Notes: generated from the letters alone by a model not told the origin. A stretch of 64,000 nt of DNA from Acidicapsa ligni (GCF_025685655.1 NZ_JAGSYG010000003.1:558001-622000); one strand, 5' to 3'; counted from the stretch's first letter, positions 18,101-29,301 are shown. Made by a program: numbers and translations.

Positions 18101-19639
18101 TTATAGAACTTCAATACGATTACGGCCTGCTGCCTTGGCGCGATAGAGCGCCAGGTCGGCCTCTTTGATCAGCACCTTGGGATCGGCATCCCAGTCGCCT
18201 TCATGCGTGGCTACGCCGACGCTCACGCTGATGAAGATGTGGCGTTCATCCACCTTAATCGGATATTGAGCAACTGTCGCACGGATGCGTTCTGCAATGA
18301 TCATCGCGCCTTCGATGCGGGTTTCGGGCAACATTACAGCGAACTCCTCACCCCCGAAGCGAGCGAGCAGATCGGTTTTGCGAAGGCAGCCGAGGAGCCG
18401 CTGTGCAACGGTGGAAAGCACAACATCGCCAGCGGGATGGCCGCATTCATCGTTTACCTGCTTGAAGTGATCGAGGTCGATCATGAGCAGAGAGAGCGGG
18501 GTATGATTGCGGCTGAACCGGATACACTCGACCTCGATTGCCTGCAAAAAGCGCCGCCGGTTGGCTACTCCTGTCAGAAAATCGGTTTCCGCACGGCTGC
18601 GCAGCTCTTCGCGAAGCCGAACCTGTGCGGTTACATCGGAGACGATCAACGCGCGTCCAACCTGCCTGTTGTCCGTCGTCAGAGGCCAGGTACGCACTTC
18701 ACAGTACACCGGTAAATTCGCGGTGCCCATGACCAGCTCACGGGATTTTTCGTTCCCCTGCAGGGTCTGCACGAGTTCGGGATAGTTGCGGAGAAGCGTT
18801 GCCGTATCCGATCCGACAACGCGTTTATCGAGCATCGGCAGAAGCGCCGATGCGGCTGGATTGAAGTCCAGCAAACGGCCATGCATATCGAGAATCAGTA
18901 CGGCGTCGCGAATACTGTTGAAGATCAATGCACGTGCAACCGGTGCAAGATTATAGAGTCCGCAATGGAAGTAGCCGTAGTAAAAAAGGCAGCTACTGAT
19001 GCCGAGCGTGATGGGCGTAATATCCAGCCCCCACGGGCTAAGGCCCATCAGATAGAAGAAGTATCCGGCAACAGGTAGCAGTGAGCTTAGCAACAGGACG
19101 AGTGCCTGCTTGCGAAACAGCGACGATGCATTGCGGAGGCCCGATAGATAGATCCATGCGCCGGCCAGAAACGCTACAAGAAGATAAGCATTGTCCAGCA
19201 TGGAGACTGGTCCGCGGCCCATCTCCAAAACATAAAATGGGCCATTCTGCCGTATGGTGAACGGAGCGTTGTAGAAGGAATTGTAGAAGTTGAAGTAATG
19301 ATCGACAAAAGAGATCGACGGAATGATAAACAGCAGGGGGATGCGCACTTTGCGATGCGTGTACTGGCATGCGGCCAGCAGCCAGAAACCCGGCGTCCAG
19401 GGCAAAACGAGATACTCGATATCAAGCCAGAATCTGGCATTAGCGACGGTGGTTTGCGCTACTTCGCCCGAGTAACCCAAAGCATAGATCGCCATGCAAC
19501 CGATCAAAATGCTGAAGGTACCCGCGCCGGGCGCATCCTTGCGTCGACTCCAGGTAATCACCGCCAAAAATGCGAGTAGCAGCGCGATCCCTACCAGAAG
19601 GAATCGCACCAGAGCTACAACATCCATACCCATGAGCAC
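18101..19639 (-). CDS. Membrane-bound diguanylate cyclase (7TM-PAS-GGDEF)
   Basis: A 512-residue protein. Seven membrane helices in the first 215 residues resemble the N-terminal 7TM sensor of some histidine kinases. A PAS-like domain follows at about 225-330 (LIFNSIRDAVLILDMHGRLLDFNPAA). The GGDEF domain begins at about 345 (TDFLTGVANRRRFLQ) with an intact active site RFGGEEFAVMLPETR and an inhibitory I-site RKTD five residues before it. It should make cyclic di-GMP with product inhibition. The start may be GTG 19639 or ATG 19633. The ligand is unknown; the flagellar genes nearby are a plausible but unproven target. Confidence 0.9.
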   Translation of the reverse strand: MLMGMDVVALVRFLLVGIALLLAFLAVITWSRRKDAPGAGTFSILIGCMAIYALGYSGEVAQTTVANARFWLDIEYLVLPWTPGFWLLAACQYTHRKVRIPLLFIIPSISFVDHYFNFYNSFYNAPFTIRQNGPFYVLEMGRGPVSMLDNAYLLVAFLAGAWIYLSGLRNASSLFRKQALVLLLSSLLPVAGYFFYLMGLSPWGLDITPITLGISSCLFYYGYFHCGLYNLAPVARALIFNSIRDAVLILDMHGRLLDFNPAASALLPMLDKRVVGSDTATLLRNYPELVQTLQGNEKSRELVMGTANLPVYCEVRTWPLTTDNRQVGRALIVSDVTAQVRLREELRSRAETDFLTGVANRRRFLQAIEVECIRFSRNHTPLSLLMIDLDHFKQVNDECGHPAGDVVLSTVAQRLLGCLRKTDLLARFGGEEFAVMLPETRIEGAMIIAERIRATVAQYPIKVDERHIFISVSVGVATHEGDWDADPKVLIKEADLALYRAKAAGRNRIEVL

Positions 19640-19835
19640 CTAGGAAACGCTTGCGCGGGCCATTCAGAATCGATTTCTCTAACCGAAGAATACAACACGC
19701 TGGCCTGCGGAACCGTCTTCTACACACTTAGATGCCCCGAATTCCCGAGTACTAATTCTTTCACAAATAGCGCCACTTCAGGCGGCGATACAGTATTCTT
19801 CGGCTGTGTATCTGTATCATCCTCAGGAGTGTCTT

Positions 19836-22403
19836 GTGTTTACGATGAATCGTTTCGGCATCCCGTCGCTGGTTCTAGCGATGGGTCTGGCAACAGGAGT
19901 TCCTTCCGTGCTTTGGGCGCAAGATGGCGGTTCCGCGCCTGTGCCTGTTCACGTTTCGCTCGACCGGGTGACAGAAACAAAGCCGCTGCCGAACGGAATT
20001 GAAATCCACTCCGGTCAGGCGATTCTGCAGGTAACTGCGTTACGGGATGACCTTTTACGTGTTCGCGTTGGAGCAGCCCGGGCGCTGCCCGAAGATGCTT
20101 CCTGGGCAGTCCTCGAAGAAGCGAGGAGGAGCAAGATCCCGGTCAAGGCCGAGAGCAGCGGCAAAGCGGTTGGATTCGCCACGGGCAAGCTTCGGGTTTC
20201 AATCCAACGCACACCACTGGTGCTGACAGTTACCGATCTGGCTGGAAATGTAATCACCGAAGATATTCCCGAGCATCCAGTGGAGTTTCACGGCACCGGT
20301 TTTCGCGTTTATAAGCGATCCCCTGAAGACGAACACTACTTCGGACTCGGCGACAAACCAGGCCCGCTCGACCGCCGCGACGAGGCCTTTACCAACTGGA
20401 ATACCGATTCGTACGGCTGGCAGGAATCCACCGACCCAATCTATAAATCGATTCCCTTCTTCATGACCTTCCGCAAGGGTGTTGCTGCCGGGATTTTTCT
20501 CGACAACACCTGGCGCTCCAGCTTCGACTTCAACAAGGAGCTTCGCGACGGCTACTCCTTTGGCGCTGAAAATGGACCGCTCGACTACTACATTCTCTAC
20601 GGCCCCGAACCCAAAGCCGTGCTGAGCGAATGGGCATGGATGACCGGCGCAACTCCGCTGCCGCCCATGTGGACGCTCGGTTATCAGCAGTCCCGTTACA
20701 GCTATTATCCCGAGACAGAAGTGCGCCGCATCGCAGACCGCCTGCGCAGCGAGCGTATCCCTGCGGACGCGATCTATCTCGACATCGACTATCAGCTCAA
20801 GAACCGGCCGTTCACCGTCGATCCCGATAAGTTCCCGCACTTTGACCAGATGATCAAAGACCTCAAGGCCGAGCATCTGCACACCATCCTGATCACCGAC
20901 CTGCATATTGCCAAGCTCCCCAACCAGGGCTATAAACCCTATGACGAAGGCATCGCGGGAGATCACTTCGTCCACAATCCAGATGGCTCGGTCTATAGCG
21001 GAATCGTGTGGCCGGGGCCGTCTGTCTTTCCGGACTTTACACAGAAGTCGAGCCGCGACTGGTGGGGTACCCTGTACGCGGATTTCGCAGGACGCGGCGT
21101 TGCCGGTTTCTGGAACGACATGAACGAACCTGCGCTCTTTGAAGTAGCTTCTAAAACCATGCCCGATAACGTGCAGCACCGCATCGACGAGCCGGGCTTT
21201 GCCAAGCGCACGGCAACTCATCTTGAGATCCACAACGTCTTCGGCATGGAGAACTCACGCGGCACCTATGAAGGGCTGCGCAAGATCTCGCCTGACGTGC
21301 GGCCATTCGTGCTCACGCGCGCCAGCTATGCAGGTGGGCAGCGCTATTCAGCCACATGGACCGGCGACAACTCCAGCACCTGGAACCACCTTCGCCAAAC
21401 CACTCCCCAGCTCATCAATCTTGGACTGAGCGGCTTCGGCATGTCCGGCGCAGACGTAGGCGGATTCGCCGGATCACCCCAGCCCGAACTGCTGACCAAG
21501 TGGCTGGAGATCGCCGCATTTCATCCTATTGACCGCGACCATACCTCGATGGGCACCTACCCCCAGGAGCCCTGGGAAGACGGTACGACGCAAGACCTGA
21601 ACCTGCGCCGCCACGCCATCGAAGAGCGCTACAAGCTCATGAGCTACATCTACACCACCGCCGAGGAGATGAGCCGCACCGGCATCCCCATCATGCGGCC
21701 CCTGTTCCTCGAATTTCCCGAAGCCAGCAAGGATCGCCACCCGCTCGATCTGAACACCAATAACGAATTCCTCATGGGCCCCGACCTGCTCGTCGCTCCG
21801 TCGCCCTATCCCGACACGCTCGACGATTACGAAGCCGTCCTGCCGCCGGTTGGCTGGTACAACTACTGGACTGGCGAGAAGATTCACGTCCAGGGCCAGG
21901 AAGCGATGCGGGTCGGCAATGACAACGTTCCCGACAACGACCTGCAAATCTTCCTGCACCCCAGCGTCGACGCCGTACCCGTCTTCGCCCGCGCAGGCTC
22001 CATCATCCCCATTCAGCCGCTCGTTCAAAGCACCATGGACAAGCCCGAAGGCCCTCTGACCCTGCGCGTCTATCCACCCAGCGCCGCAGGCCAAACCTGC
22101 GAAGGCAGCCTCTACCTCGACGACGGCGTCAGCTATGCCTACCAGAAAGGCCAGTTTCTGCGCCTCAAGTTCTCCTGCGAACTGACATCGAGCGGCCTGA
22201 TCGTCAAGATCGGCCCCCGTGAAGGCAGTTTCACTCCGTGGTGGTCCCAGTTCTCAATCGAAGTTTATGGAGCCACAAAGGCTGCTGCCAGCGCCAGCAC
22301 AGTGTCGGGACCAGTTACCACCGCTCTTGACACCGATCACCACCGGCTGCAAGCTGTAATCCCGGATGATGGCAAAGGTGCTGAACTCACGTTGGCGTAC
22401 TAG
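19836..22403 (+). CDS. Secreted GH31 alpha-glucosidase/xylosidase
   Basis: A GH31 enzyme of about 855 residues. AGGAG at 19824-19828 sits 7 bases before GTG 19836, so I prefer that start; ATG 19845 is the alternative. A signal peptide precedes AQDGGSAPVP. The N-terminal beta domain is followed by a (beta/alpha)8 barrel with the nucleophile motif GFWNDMNEP (Asp near residue 427) and the acid/base in SGADVGGF (near 540), then a C-terminal beta domain. GH31 enzymes retain configuration and cleave terminal alpha-glucosyl or alpha-xylosyl units; the exact substrate cannot be read from sequence. Confidence 0.9.
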   Translation: MFTMNRFGIPSLVLAMGLATGVPSVLWAQDGGSAPVPVHVSLDRVTETKPLPNGIEIHSGQAILQVTALRDDLLRVRVGAARALPEDASWAVLEEARRSKIPVKAESSGKAVGFATGKLRVSIQRTPLVLTVTDLAGNVITEDIPEHPVEFHGTGFRVYKRSPEDEHYFGLGDKPGPLDRRDEAFTNWNTDSYGWQESTDPIYKSIPFFMTFRKGVAAGIFLDNTWRSSFDFNKELRDGYSFGAENGPLDYYILYGPEPKAVLSEWAWMTGATPLPPMWTLGYQQSRYSYYPETEVRRIADRLRSERIPADAIYLDIDYQLKNRPFTVDPDKFPHFDQMIKDLKAEHLHTILITDLHIAKLPNQGYKPYDEGIAGDHFVHNPDGSVYSGIVWPGPSVFPDFTQKSSRDWWGTLYADFAGRGVAGFWNDMNEPALFEVASKTMPDNVQHRIDEPGFAKRTATHLEIHNVFGMENSRGTYEGLRKISPDVRPFVLTRASYAGGQRYSATWTGDNSSTWNHLRQTTPQLINLGLSGFGMSGADVGGFAGSPQPELLTKWLEIAAFHPIDRDHTSMGTYPQEPWEDGTTQDLNLRRHAIEERYKLMSYIYTTAEEMSRTGIPIMRPLFLEFPEASKDRHPLDLNTNNEFLMGPDLLVAPSPYPDTLDDYEAVLPPVGWYNYWTGEKIHVQGQEAMRVGNDNVPDNDLQIFLHPSVDAVPVFARAGSIIPIQPLVQSTMDKPEGPLTLRVYPPSAAGQTCEGSLYLDDGVSYAYQKGQFLRLKFSCELTSSGLIVKIGPREGSFTPWWSQFSIEVYGATKAAASASTVSGPVTTALDTDHHRLQAVIPDDGKGAELTLAY

Positions 22404-22407
22404 AGCC

Positions 22408-22992
22408 GTGTTTTCTATACGCCAGCTGTCGGTCACGAAACTTACCTCTCAATTGGAGGCCGCCAGGACCCTTGGCTACAGCTATAGCACATTACTCAAT
22501 ACCGCCCTCGGGCTTAATAAAATCCGAGTGCCCGCAGGGTTCGTCCTTGACCATACTCATTCGACGATTGGCCGTGGGCCAGAATCTTTTGGACTCGCCA
22601 AACAAGCACTAAAAGGTTGGAAGCAATTTGATCTCGGCTGGGTACGAGTAATCAATCCAGATGCAAAGATTGAAGTTGGAGAAACTGTCGGGGTCGAGGC
22701 TTATGCTCTCGGCCTATGGTCCGTCAATTTCAGCCGCATTCTCTATGTCATCGACGAGCCAACTCGCTTCGGTTTCGGCTATGGCACAACCTCGCTGCAT
22801 GTGGAGCGCGGCGAAGAGAGATTTCTACTGGAATATGATCCGCAGTCTGATTGCGTCGACTATGATCTGCTCGCAGTTTCTCAAGCTGCCTATTGGCTGG
22901 CCAAACTCGGAAATCCGTATACTCGCTCACAGCAACGCCGATTTGCTCGCGAATCTCACTTGCGCATAAAGCAGTTAGCTCAACCCTCATAA
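22408..22992 (+). CDS. DUF1990 family protein
   Basis: About 194 residues from GTG 22408, 4 bp after the GH31 stop; an earlier ATG at 22366 would overlap GH31 and lacks a clear ribosome site. The family pattern is visible: LNKIRVPAGFVLDHTHSTIGRG, AKQALKGWKQFDLGWVRV, IDEPTRFGFGYGTTSLHVERGEERF and SQAAYWLAKLGNPYTRSQQRRF. DUF1990 proteins form a beta-rich SRPBCC-like fold with no known reaction. It may be co-transcribed with GH31 and precedes purQ by 16 bp, so its position does not tell its role. Confidence 0.82.
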   Translation: MFSIRQLSVTKLTSQLEAARTLGYSYSTLLNTALGLNKIRVPAGFVLDHTHSTIGRGPESFGLAKQALKGWKQFDLGWVRVINPDAKIEVGETVGVEAYALGLWSVNFSRILYVIDEPTRFGFGYGTTSLHVERGEERFLLEYDPQSDCVDYDLLAVSQAAYWLAKLGNPYTRSQQRRFARESHLRIKQLAQPS

Positions 22993-23008
22993 CTGATACC
23001 CTAGATAT

Positions 23009-23704
23009 ATGAAATTCGGCGTCCTTGTCTTCCCAGGCTCTAACTGCGATCACGATACTTATAACGTGATCGCCGAGATTACCCATCAGCCGGTCAGCTT
23101 TCTCTGGCACGACTCAGAAGACCTTGGCGGAGTGGACGCAGTGCTCGTCCCCGGCGGTTTCGCTTACGGCGACTACCTCCGCACCGGAGCCATCGCCCGC
23201 TTCTCCCCTGTGATGCAGGCCGTCACCCGCTTTGCCGACGCCGGTGGACTTGTCCTGGGCATCTGCAATGGATTCCAGATCCTCACCGAGGCCGGACTGC
23301 TGCCTGGCGCGCTCATGCGCAACGCCGGACTTAAATACATCTGCAAACAGGTCGACCTTCGCGTCGAGACGGCCAACAGTCCGTTCACCAGCCAGCTTCG
23401 TGTCGGTGAAGTTCTCCAGATCCCCATCGGTCACATGGAAGGCAACTATTATTGCGACGCCGAGACGCTACGCGAACTCGAAGCCGAAGACCGCATCGCC
23501 TTCCGCTACGCCACCCCGGATGGCAAGGTCACTCCTGAAGCGAACCCCAACGGATCGCTCGGCAATATTGCGGGAGTGCTGAACAAGGGCCGTAACGTGC
23601 TGGGCATGATGCCTCACCCTGACCGCTCCAGCGAACAGCTTCTCGGCTCCGCTGACGGGCTCAAGATTTTCTCATCCCTGGTGGATGCACTCGCCACTCG
23701 CTAA
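23009..23704 (+). CDS. purQ: Phosphoribosylformylglycinamidine synthase subunit PurQ
   Basis: A 231-residue class I glutamine amidotransferase: N-terminal [34 protein letters not shown], nucleophile Cys in GICNGFQIL (about residue 87), and the His/Glu pair in [10 protein letters not shown] near the end. It supplies ammonia to PurL in the fourth step of purine synthesis. purS and purL are not in this window, so the complex must be assembled from a distant locus. It is followed by the PHP gene with a 30-bp gap. Length is normal. Confidence 0.95.
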   Translation: MKFGVLVFPGSNCDHDTYNVIAEITHQPVSFLWHDSEDLGGVDAVLVPGGFAYGDYLRTGAIARFSPVMQAVTRFADAGGLVLGICNGFQILTEAGLLPGALMRNAGLKYICKQVDLRVETANSPFTSQLRVGEVLQIPIGHMEGNYYCDAETLRELEAEDRIAFRYATPDGKVTPEANPNGSLGNIAGVLNKGRNVLGMMPHPDRSSEQLLGSADGLKIFSSLVDALATR

Positions 23705-23734
23705 CTCATCCAACCGAGCAGTCAGAGCAGGGCT

Positions 23735-24580
23735 ATGATCGATATCCACCATCACCTTATCTACGGCGTCGACGACGGCTCGCCCGATCTCGAGACCTCG
23801 ATTGCGATGGCGCGAGAAGCCATTTCCGAGGGCGTGACTCGCATCGCCTGTACGCCGCACTCCAGCGACAGCTACCCGTACCAGGCCGAGCTCAACGCTG
23901 AGCGCATGGCGGAGATTCAATCGCACCTCGGTAACGAAATCGAGCTGGGCCTGGCCTGCGACTTTCATCTGAACGCGGATAACATCCACGACGCGATTCG
24001 CAATCCGCTCAAGTACTCCATCTGCGGCAAAGGCTATCTGCTGGTCGAGTTTCCTGAGATGGCGATTCCTCCGCAACTCGGCGAAGCACTTCACCGCCTC
24101 AAGGCTGCCGGATATACCAGCATCATCACCCATCCCGAGCGAAACCCGGTCATTGTGAAGCATCCGCAGATGCTCGCCGATTGGATTCGCATGGGCTGCG
24201 TTGTGCAGGTGACTGCATCGTCTCTGTACGGACGCTTCGGCAACTCGGCGCAGGCATTTGCCAACGAGTGCCTGGATCGCAACTGGATCCACTTCCTTGC
24301 GACTGACGCCCATAATCTCGACTGGCGTCCTCCGCATCTTAAAAAGGGCTACGAATACGCAGCCAACCGCGCCGGGGAAGAAACAGCTCGCCGCATCTGC
24401 GTGGAAAACCCCAAAGCCGCATTCCTGGGCACCAAGATGCCGGTGCAGCCAGAGGCGCTGGGCGTCTGGGACAGCGCGCCGATCAAATTCGGCGACAGCG
24501 TCAAGTCGGCTCCGCGTCGCAGCTCTCCCGATGTTGAAAAGCCGAGCAAGGGATTTTTAAGCAAACTCTTCGGCAAATAG
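23735..24580 (+). CDS. PHP-fold tyrosine-phosphatase-like protein (CpsB/YwqE type)
   Basis: A 281-residue protein starting MIDIHHHLIYGVDDGSPDL, the metal-binding DIHxH and GVDDG signature of the CpsB/CapC/YwqE family. Further metal ligands fit TPHSSD, GLACDFH, ITHPERN and FLATDAHN. These manganese-dependent phosphatases remove phosphate from the tyrosine-rich tail of exopolysaccharide kinases. No polysaccharide locus is visible here. The C-terminal 35 residues (DSVKSAPRRSSPDVEKPSKG) form a polar tail. Location is cytosolic. Confidence 0.88.
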   Translation: MIDIHHHLIYGVDDGSPDLETSIAMAREAISEGVTRIACTPHSSDSYPYQAELNAERMAEIQSHLGNEIELGLACDFHLNADNIHDAIRNPLKYSICGKGYLLVEFPEMAIPPQLGEALHRLKAAGYTSIITHPERNPVIVKHPQMLADWIRMGCVVQVTASSLYGRFGNSAQAFANECLDRNWIHFLATDAHNLDWRPPHLKKGYEYAANRAGEETARRICVENPKAAFLGTKMPVQPEALGVWDSAPIKFGDSVKSAPRRSSPDVEKPSKGFLSKLFGK

Positions 24581-24603
24581 CAGGCAGACTGATAGAAGGC
24601 AGG

Positions 24604-25380
24604 CTAGAGGCCCAGGCCGCCATCGACTGCCAGAATCTGTCCTGTGATGAAATGGGGGCCTGTCGCGAAGAAAAGCAGGGCCTCCGCCACATCCTGCGCA
24701 GCTCCGTTACGCCCCATCGGAGTTTTGGCCGCAAACCGGCTGGCAAGCTCATCTGCATTGCCCATTTCAATCCAGCCCGGCGCAATACAGTTCACGCTCA
24801 CCTCTGGCGCGAAAGCCTTGGCCATGGTTTGGGTGAGCATGTGCAGAGCGGCCTTGGACGAGCAGTAATGAGCATGCGTGGCCCATGCATGTATGCCGCC
24901 CAGCGAGCCTAGATTGACGATGCGTCCGCGTGCAGCTTTCAGGTGAGGCAAAGCCTCCCGCGCCATTAGAAATGGGCCGCGTGTATTGGTTTCAAAGACC
25001 CTGTCCCATTGATCGAGCGTGATCTCGCTGAACGGCGCAGATTCAAAGACTGCCGCATTGTTTACCAGCAGATCAAGTCCACCGAAGAGATCGACCGTAT
25101 CCGCTACGGCACGGCGCACACTCTCTTCGCTACGAACGTCGGCCTGCACCGCGAAAGAGCGCACACCTGTCTTCTCAAGCTCACGCACGGTATCGGCGGC
25201 CTCATCCGCGGACTCGCGAAAGGTGATGACCACGTTCGCTCCGGCGCGGGCCAGCTCCAATGCCAATTCCCTGCCCACGCGCTTGGCGCCGCCGGTGACC
25301 AGGGCGGTTTTGCCTGATAACGGTTGGCCGATTTGCGAATCGGGGGGCGATGAACAATGAGGCGACGAACGATGGGACAT
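24604..25380 (-). CDS. SDR family oxidoreductase, pteridine-reductase-like
   Basis: A 258-residue short-chain dehydrogenase/reductase. The Rossmann motif TGGAKRVGR near residue 30 resembles pteridine/dihydromonapterin reductases more than FabG. NNAA follows, then the catalytic Ser and HYCSSK pair (YxxxK near 165). The end GHFITGQ-like segment with LAVDGGLGL is typical. It should reduce a carbonyl or pterin with NADPH. It converges with the PHP gene 24 bp away. The substrate is not known; FabG-like activity is an alternative. Confidence 0.83.
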   Translation of the reverse strand: MSHRSSPHCSSPPDSQIGQPLSGKTALVTGGAKRVGRELALELARAGANVVITFRESADEAADTVRELEKTGVRSFAVQADVRSEESVRRAVADTVDLFGGLDLLVNNAAVFESAPFSEITLDQWDRVFETNTRGPFLMAREALPHLKAARGRIVNLGSLGGIHAWATHAHYCSSKAALHMLTQTMAKAFAPEVSVNCIAPGWIEMGNADELASRFAAKTPMGRNGAAQDVAEALLFFATGPHFITGQILAVDGGLGL

Positions 25381-25494
25381 GGTTCCTCATGAAATGCGTT
25401 TCGGGTCAAAATTCAAAGGCGACCCGAAGGCCGCCCTGATGTTTAAAACTTCAACCGCGCCTGGTTCACTTGCGCTGGGTTTATTTTGCGTAGT

Positions 25495-26088
25495 TTATTT
25501 GGGCGAAGTCGTATCCTGAGGCTTCGCGTCGCTGGGTGCAGTAGCCGGCGCTCCGTCCTTTGGGGCATCGGGCGCGGGCGCAGTGCCGGCGTCTGGAGGA
25601 GCTACCTCGGGCTTGGCATTCGGATCGGCCGGCTTATCTTTATCCGGAGCCGAGCCTTCACTCTTTTTATAGATGGAGTACTGCTTGGCCGGGCGATTCA
25701 GCTTGATCTCGACCGCCATCTTATCCTTGTCGACCAGGTAATCTTCGCCAAAGGTCTGAAAGCCCTGCGCGATTACCTGCAGACGAACACTCTTACCAAT
25801 GGAGAGCAGATCGAGGGAGGCTTTGCCTTCGTCGTTCGTCTTCAGCTCCATGTTGCCGTTGTTGCGGCCATCCTCAAGGGGATGGAAGATCACGGAAGCG
25901 TTCTCGACCGGCTTGCCGGTGGAAGCGCGAACGACGGTCACTTCAAATTTGGCGGTCGGTGGCGGAGCCTTGTATTTGCGGCCACGCTTGCTTGTATCGT
26001 CCTGGGCATGAGCGGCCACGTTCAGGCCACAGAGCACTACAGAGGCTAACAAAAGACTTGAAACAACGAAACGGCGATACGAAATCAT
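25495..26088 (-). CDS. Secreted protein with a carboxypeptidase-regulatory-like domain
   Basis: About 197 residues from MISYRRFVVSSLLLASVV (an in-frame ATG 12 bases earlier also exists). The signal peptide ends near AAHAQD. Residues about 45-125 form a beta-sandwich-like module (FEVTVVRASTGKPVENASVIFHP, then ELKTNDEGKASLDLLSIG), seen in carboxypeptidase regulatory and Ig-like domains. The last 60 residues are Pro/Ala/Asp-rich and probably disordered. It may bind carbohydrate or protein in the periplasm; no catalytic residues are visible. Confidence 0.75.
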   Translation of the reverse strand: MISYRRFVVSSLLLASVVLCGLNVAAHAQDDTSKRGRKYKAPPPTAKFEVTVVRASTGKPVENASVIFHPLEDGRNNGNMELKTNDEGKASLDLLSIGKSVRLQVIAQGFQTFGEDYLVDKDKMAVEIKLNRPAKQYSIYKKSEGSAPDKDKPADPNAKPEVAPPDAGTAPAPDAPKDGAPATAPSDAKPQDTTSPK

Positions 26089-26127
26089 GCGACGAACCAT
26101 CCTGTCATTGTAGACCGTGGTTACCCT

Positions 26128-26280
26128 CGCTGGTCAATTCCGCTGGTCAATTCCGGAGGTCAATGGTGGTGGGTGGTGGGGTAATTGTGCTTTTGGCGGG
26201 GGGGAAAGCAGATTCCCTTCGGGAATGACAGACAGAAAGGCAAGGGCAAAGACTACGGCAAGGGTAAGGGTAAAGGCTAT
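26128..26280. repeat. Dispersed hairpin plus G-rich repeat, copy B
   Basis: This is the second copy of the element at 16250-16440. A 13-bp tandem duplication (CGCTGGTCAATTC at 26128-26140 and 26141-26153) is followed by GGTGGTGGGTGGTGGGG, a G7 run, the TTCCCTTCGGGAA palindrome and purine-rich AAGGCAAGGGCAAAG and AAGGGTAAGGGTAAAGG. The core 26207-26244 differs from copy A by one base. It lies between two minus-strand genes and shows no coding sense. Confidence 0.8.
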
Positions 26281-26292
26281 TTGAGGCTGTAT

Positions 26293-26694
26293 TTACAGTT
26301 TGTATTGTTCGTTGCTGACCTGTTCCATCCAATCCACAGCTTTGCCGTCTAATCGTTCCTGGATTGCGATATGGGTCATGGCTGTGGATGGGGTGGCCCC
26401 GTGCCAGTGTTTCTCTCCTGGCGCGAACCAAACCACATCACCGGGGTGAATCTCCTCTATCGGCCCATCTTCCCGCTGAGCCCATCCGCAACCTGCGGTG
26501 ACAATCAAGGTTTGCCCAAGAGGGTGGGTGTGCCAGGCGGTACGCGCCCCCGGCTCGAATGTGACGCTGGCGCCGGAAACAAAAGCTGGATCAGGCGCTT
26601 GAAATAGCGGGTCAATCCGTACAGTGCCCGTAAACCAATCTGCCGGACCTTTGCCTGAGGGCTGCGAACCGATGCGCTTGATCTCCATCCACAC
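26293..26694 (-). CDS. Cupin-domain protein
   Basis: A 133-residue single cupin. The metal-binding motif 1 is [19 protein letters not shown] and motif 2 is [18 protein letters not shown], giving the usual His-rich site. Related small cupins appear beside carboxymuconolactone decarboxylases or quinone-detoxifying enzymes, but no such partner is here. The start may be MWMEIKR at 26694 or MEIKRIG at 26688. It is probably cytosolic and its reaction is unknown. Confidence 0.85.
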   Translation of the reverse strand: MWMEIKRIGSQPSGKGPADWFTGTVRIDPLFQAPDPAFVSGASVTFEPGARTAWHTHPLGQTLIVTAGCGWAQREDGPIEEIHPGDVVWFAPGEKHWHGATPSTAMTHIAIQERLDGKAVDWMEQVSNEQYKL

Positions 26695-26832
26695 ATTCTA
26701 ATAGCTGGAAATAAGGGATGAGTTTTCAACAAGATTGCGGCGAGGGGACAGGAACGGCAAAGCCGAATCATGAAGCCTCTAATTTACGCAATTTTCATGA
26801 GCGAGATACGCTCATATTTTTACGGTGTGCAC

Positions 26833-26862
26833 TTGACAATGGCAAGCCATCTTGCCTACTGT
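26833..26862 (+). promoter_or_regulatory. Putative sigma-70 promoter of groESL
   Basis: TTGACA at 26833-26838 is a perfect -35 box. A loose -10-like stretch (TACTGT region, 26857-26862) follows about 18 bases later. It overlaps the CIRCE-like operator, the usual arrangement for HrcA control. Confidence 0.6.
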
Positions 26863-26887
26863 AGCAGTTGGACAGTGAGAGTGCTAA
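26861..26887 (+). promoter_or_regulatory. CIRCE-like operator (HrcA site), degenerate
   Basis: The right arm GAGTGCTAA (26879-26887) is exact. The left arm GTAGCAGTT (26861-26869) keeps 6 of 9 bases of TTAGCACTC, with the standard 9-base spacer. HrcA represses groESL in most bacteria by binding CIRCE. The weak left arm may lower affinity. No hrcA gene is in the window. Confidence 0.7.
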
Positions 26888-27007
26888 AGCCTGTGCGGAC
26901 CTCCGCAAACTCTCACCCCTAAAGCGGGCGAGTTGCGTCCGAAGACCTTTTTCAACCACAAACGCGAGGCGGGCCTGAGCCTTCCCGCGCGAAGGAGAAG
27001 CAACACT

Positions 27008-27319
27008 ATGGCAACATCATCGACAACGAAGACCTTTACTCCACTTCACGACCGCATCCTCGTTCGCCGTGTAGAAGAGGGTGAAACCATTCGGGGCGGC
27101 ATCATTATCCCCGACAGCGCCAAGGAAAAGCCACAGGAAGGCGAAGTCCTCTCCGTGGGCAAAGGCAAGTCGAACGACGAGGGCAAGGTATTCCCTCTCG
27201 ATGTTAAGGCTGGCGATCGCGTCCTCTTTGGTAAGTACTCCGGTACCGAAATCAAGATCGACGGCGAAGAGCTGCTGATCATGCGTGAAGAAGAAGTCCT
27301 CGGCATCCTCAGCAAGTAG
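27008..27319 (+). CDS. groES: Co-chaperonin GroES
   Basis: A 103-residue protein from ATG 27008 ([20 protein letters not shown]), preceded by AAGGAG about 10 bases upstream. Signature features are [31 protein letters not shown] in two readable parts, the mobile loop and the C-terminal [18 protein letters not shown]. It forms the heptameric lid of GroEL. The N-terminal extension of about eight residues before TPLHDR is slightly long. It is the first gene of the groES-groEL operon. Confidence 0.97.
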   Translation: MATSSTTKTFTPLHDRILVRRVEEGETIRGGIIIPDSAKEKPQEGEVLSVGKGKSNDEGKVFPLDVKAGDRVLFGKYSGTEIKIDGEELLIMREEEVLGILSK

Positions 27320-27413
27320 TGCTTCGCACTCTTGATTGCTTCGCGTGATTGAACGCGCAAGTTGATGAGATTGGAAACACACTCAACGCGCTTTCGAGCG
27401 CAAATGATTCTGA

Positions 27414-29105
<1,692 letters not shown>

Positions 29106-29157
29106 GCCCTGCCGTTCAAGCAGACGCGCCTTTGGCGCAGAAGCAAGAACAACAAAA

Positions 29158-29181
29158 AGCCCCCAGCTTCGGCTGGGGGCT
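29158..29181 (+). terminator. Rho-independent terminator of groESL
   Basis: A 10-bp GC-rich stem (29158-29167 with 29172-29181) has a TTCG tetraloop, preceded by an A-run and followed by CTTTGCTGTCTT. It lies 53 bp after the groEL stop. Confidence 0.92.
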
Positions 29182-29251
29182 CTTTGCTGTCTTGCAACTA
29201 ATCTTTAGAAATCACGCATGGAGTGTTGTCTGAATAAAGACGATCAACGTA

Positions 29252-29279
29252 AAACGAGGTTCCCGAAGGAACCTCGTTT
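29252..29279 (-). terminator. Terminator of the large TonB-dependent receptor gene
   Basis: A perfect 12-bp stem (29252-29263 with 29268-29279) has a CGAA loop. On the minus strand it is followed by TTTTACG. It lies about 23 bp beyond the receptor stop and converges with the groESL terminator. Confidence 0.85.
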
Positions 29280-29301
29280 GGTTTGCGCCAGATCAGCGAT
29301 G

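Noticed and set aside
20199..21233. A 344-codon minus-strand frame inside the GH31 gene
   Set aside because: The plus-strand GH31 catalytic motifs cover the same bases; the minus reading has no recognisable domain.
29158..29279. Two adjacent hairpins considered as a mobile repeat
   Set aside because: Their positions and tails match terminators of two convergent transcription units, and their sequences are unrelated.
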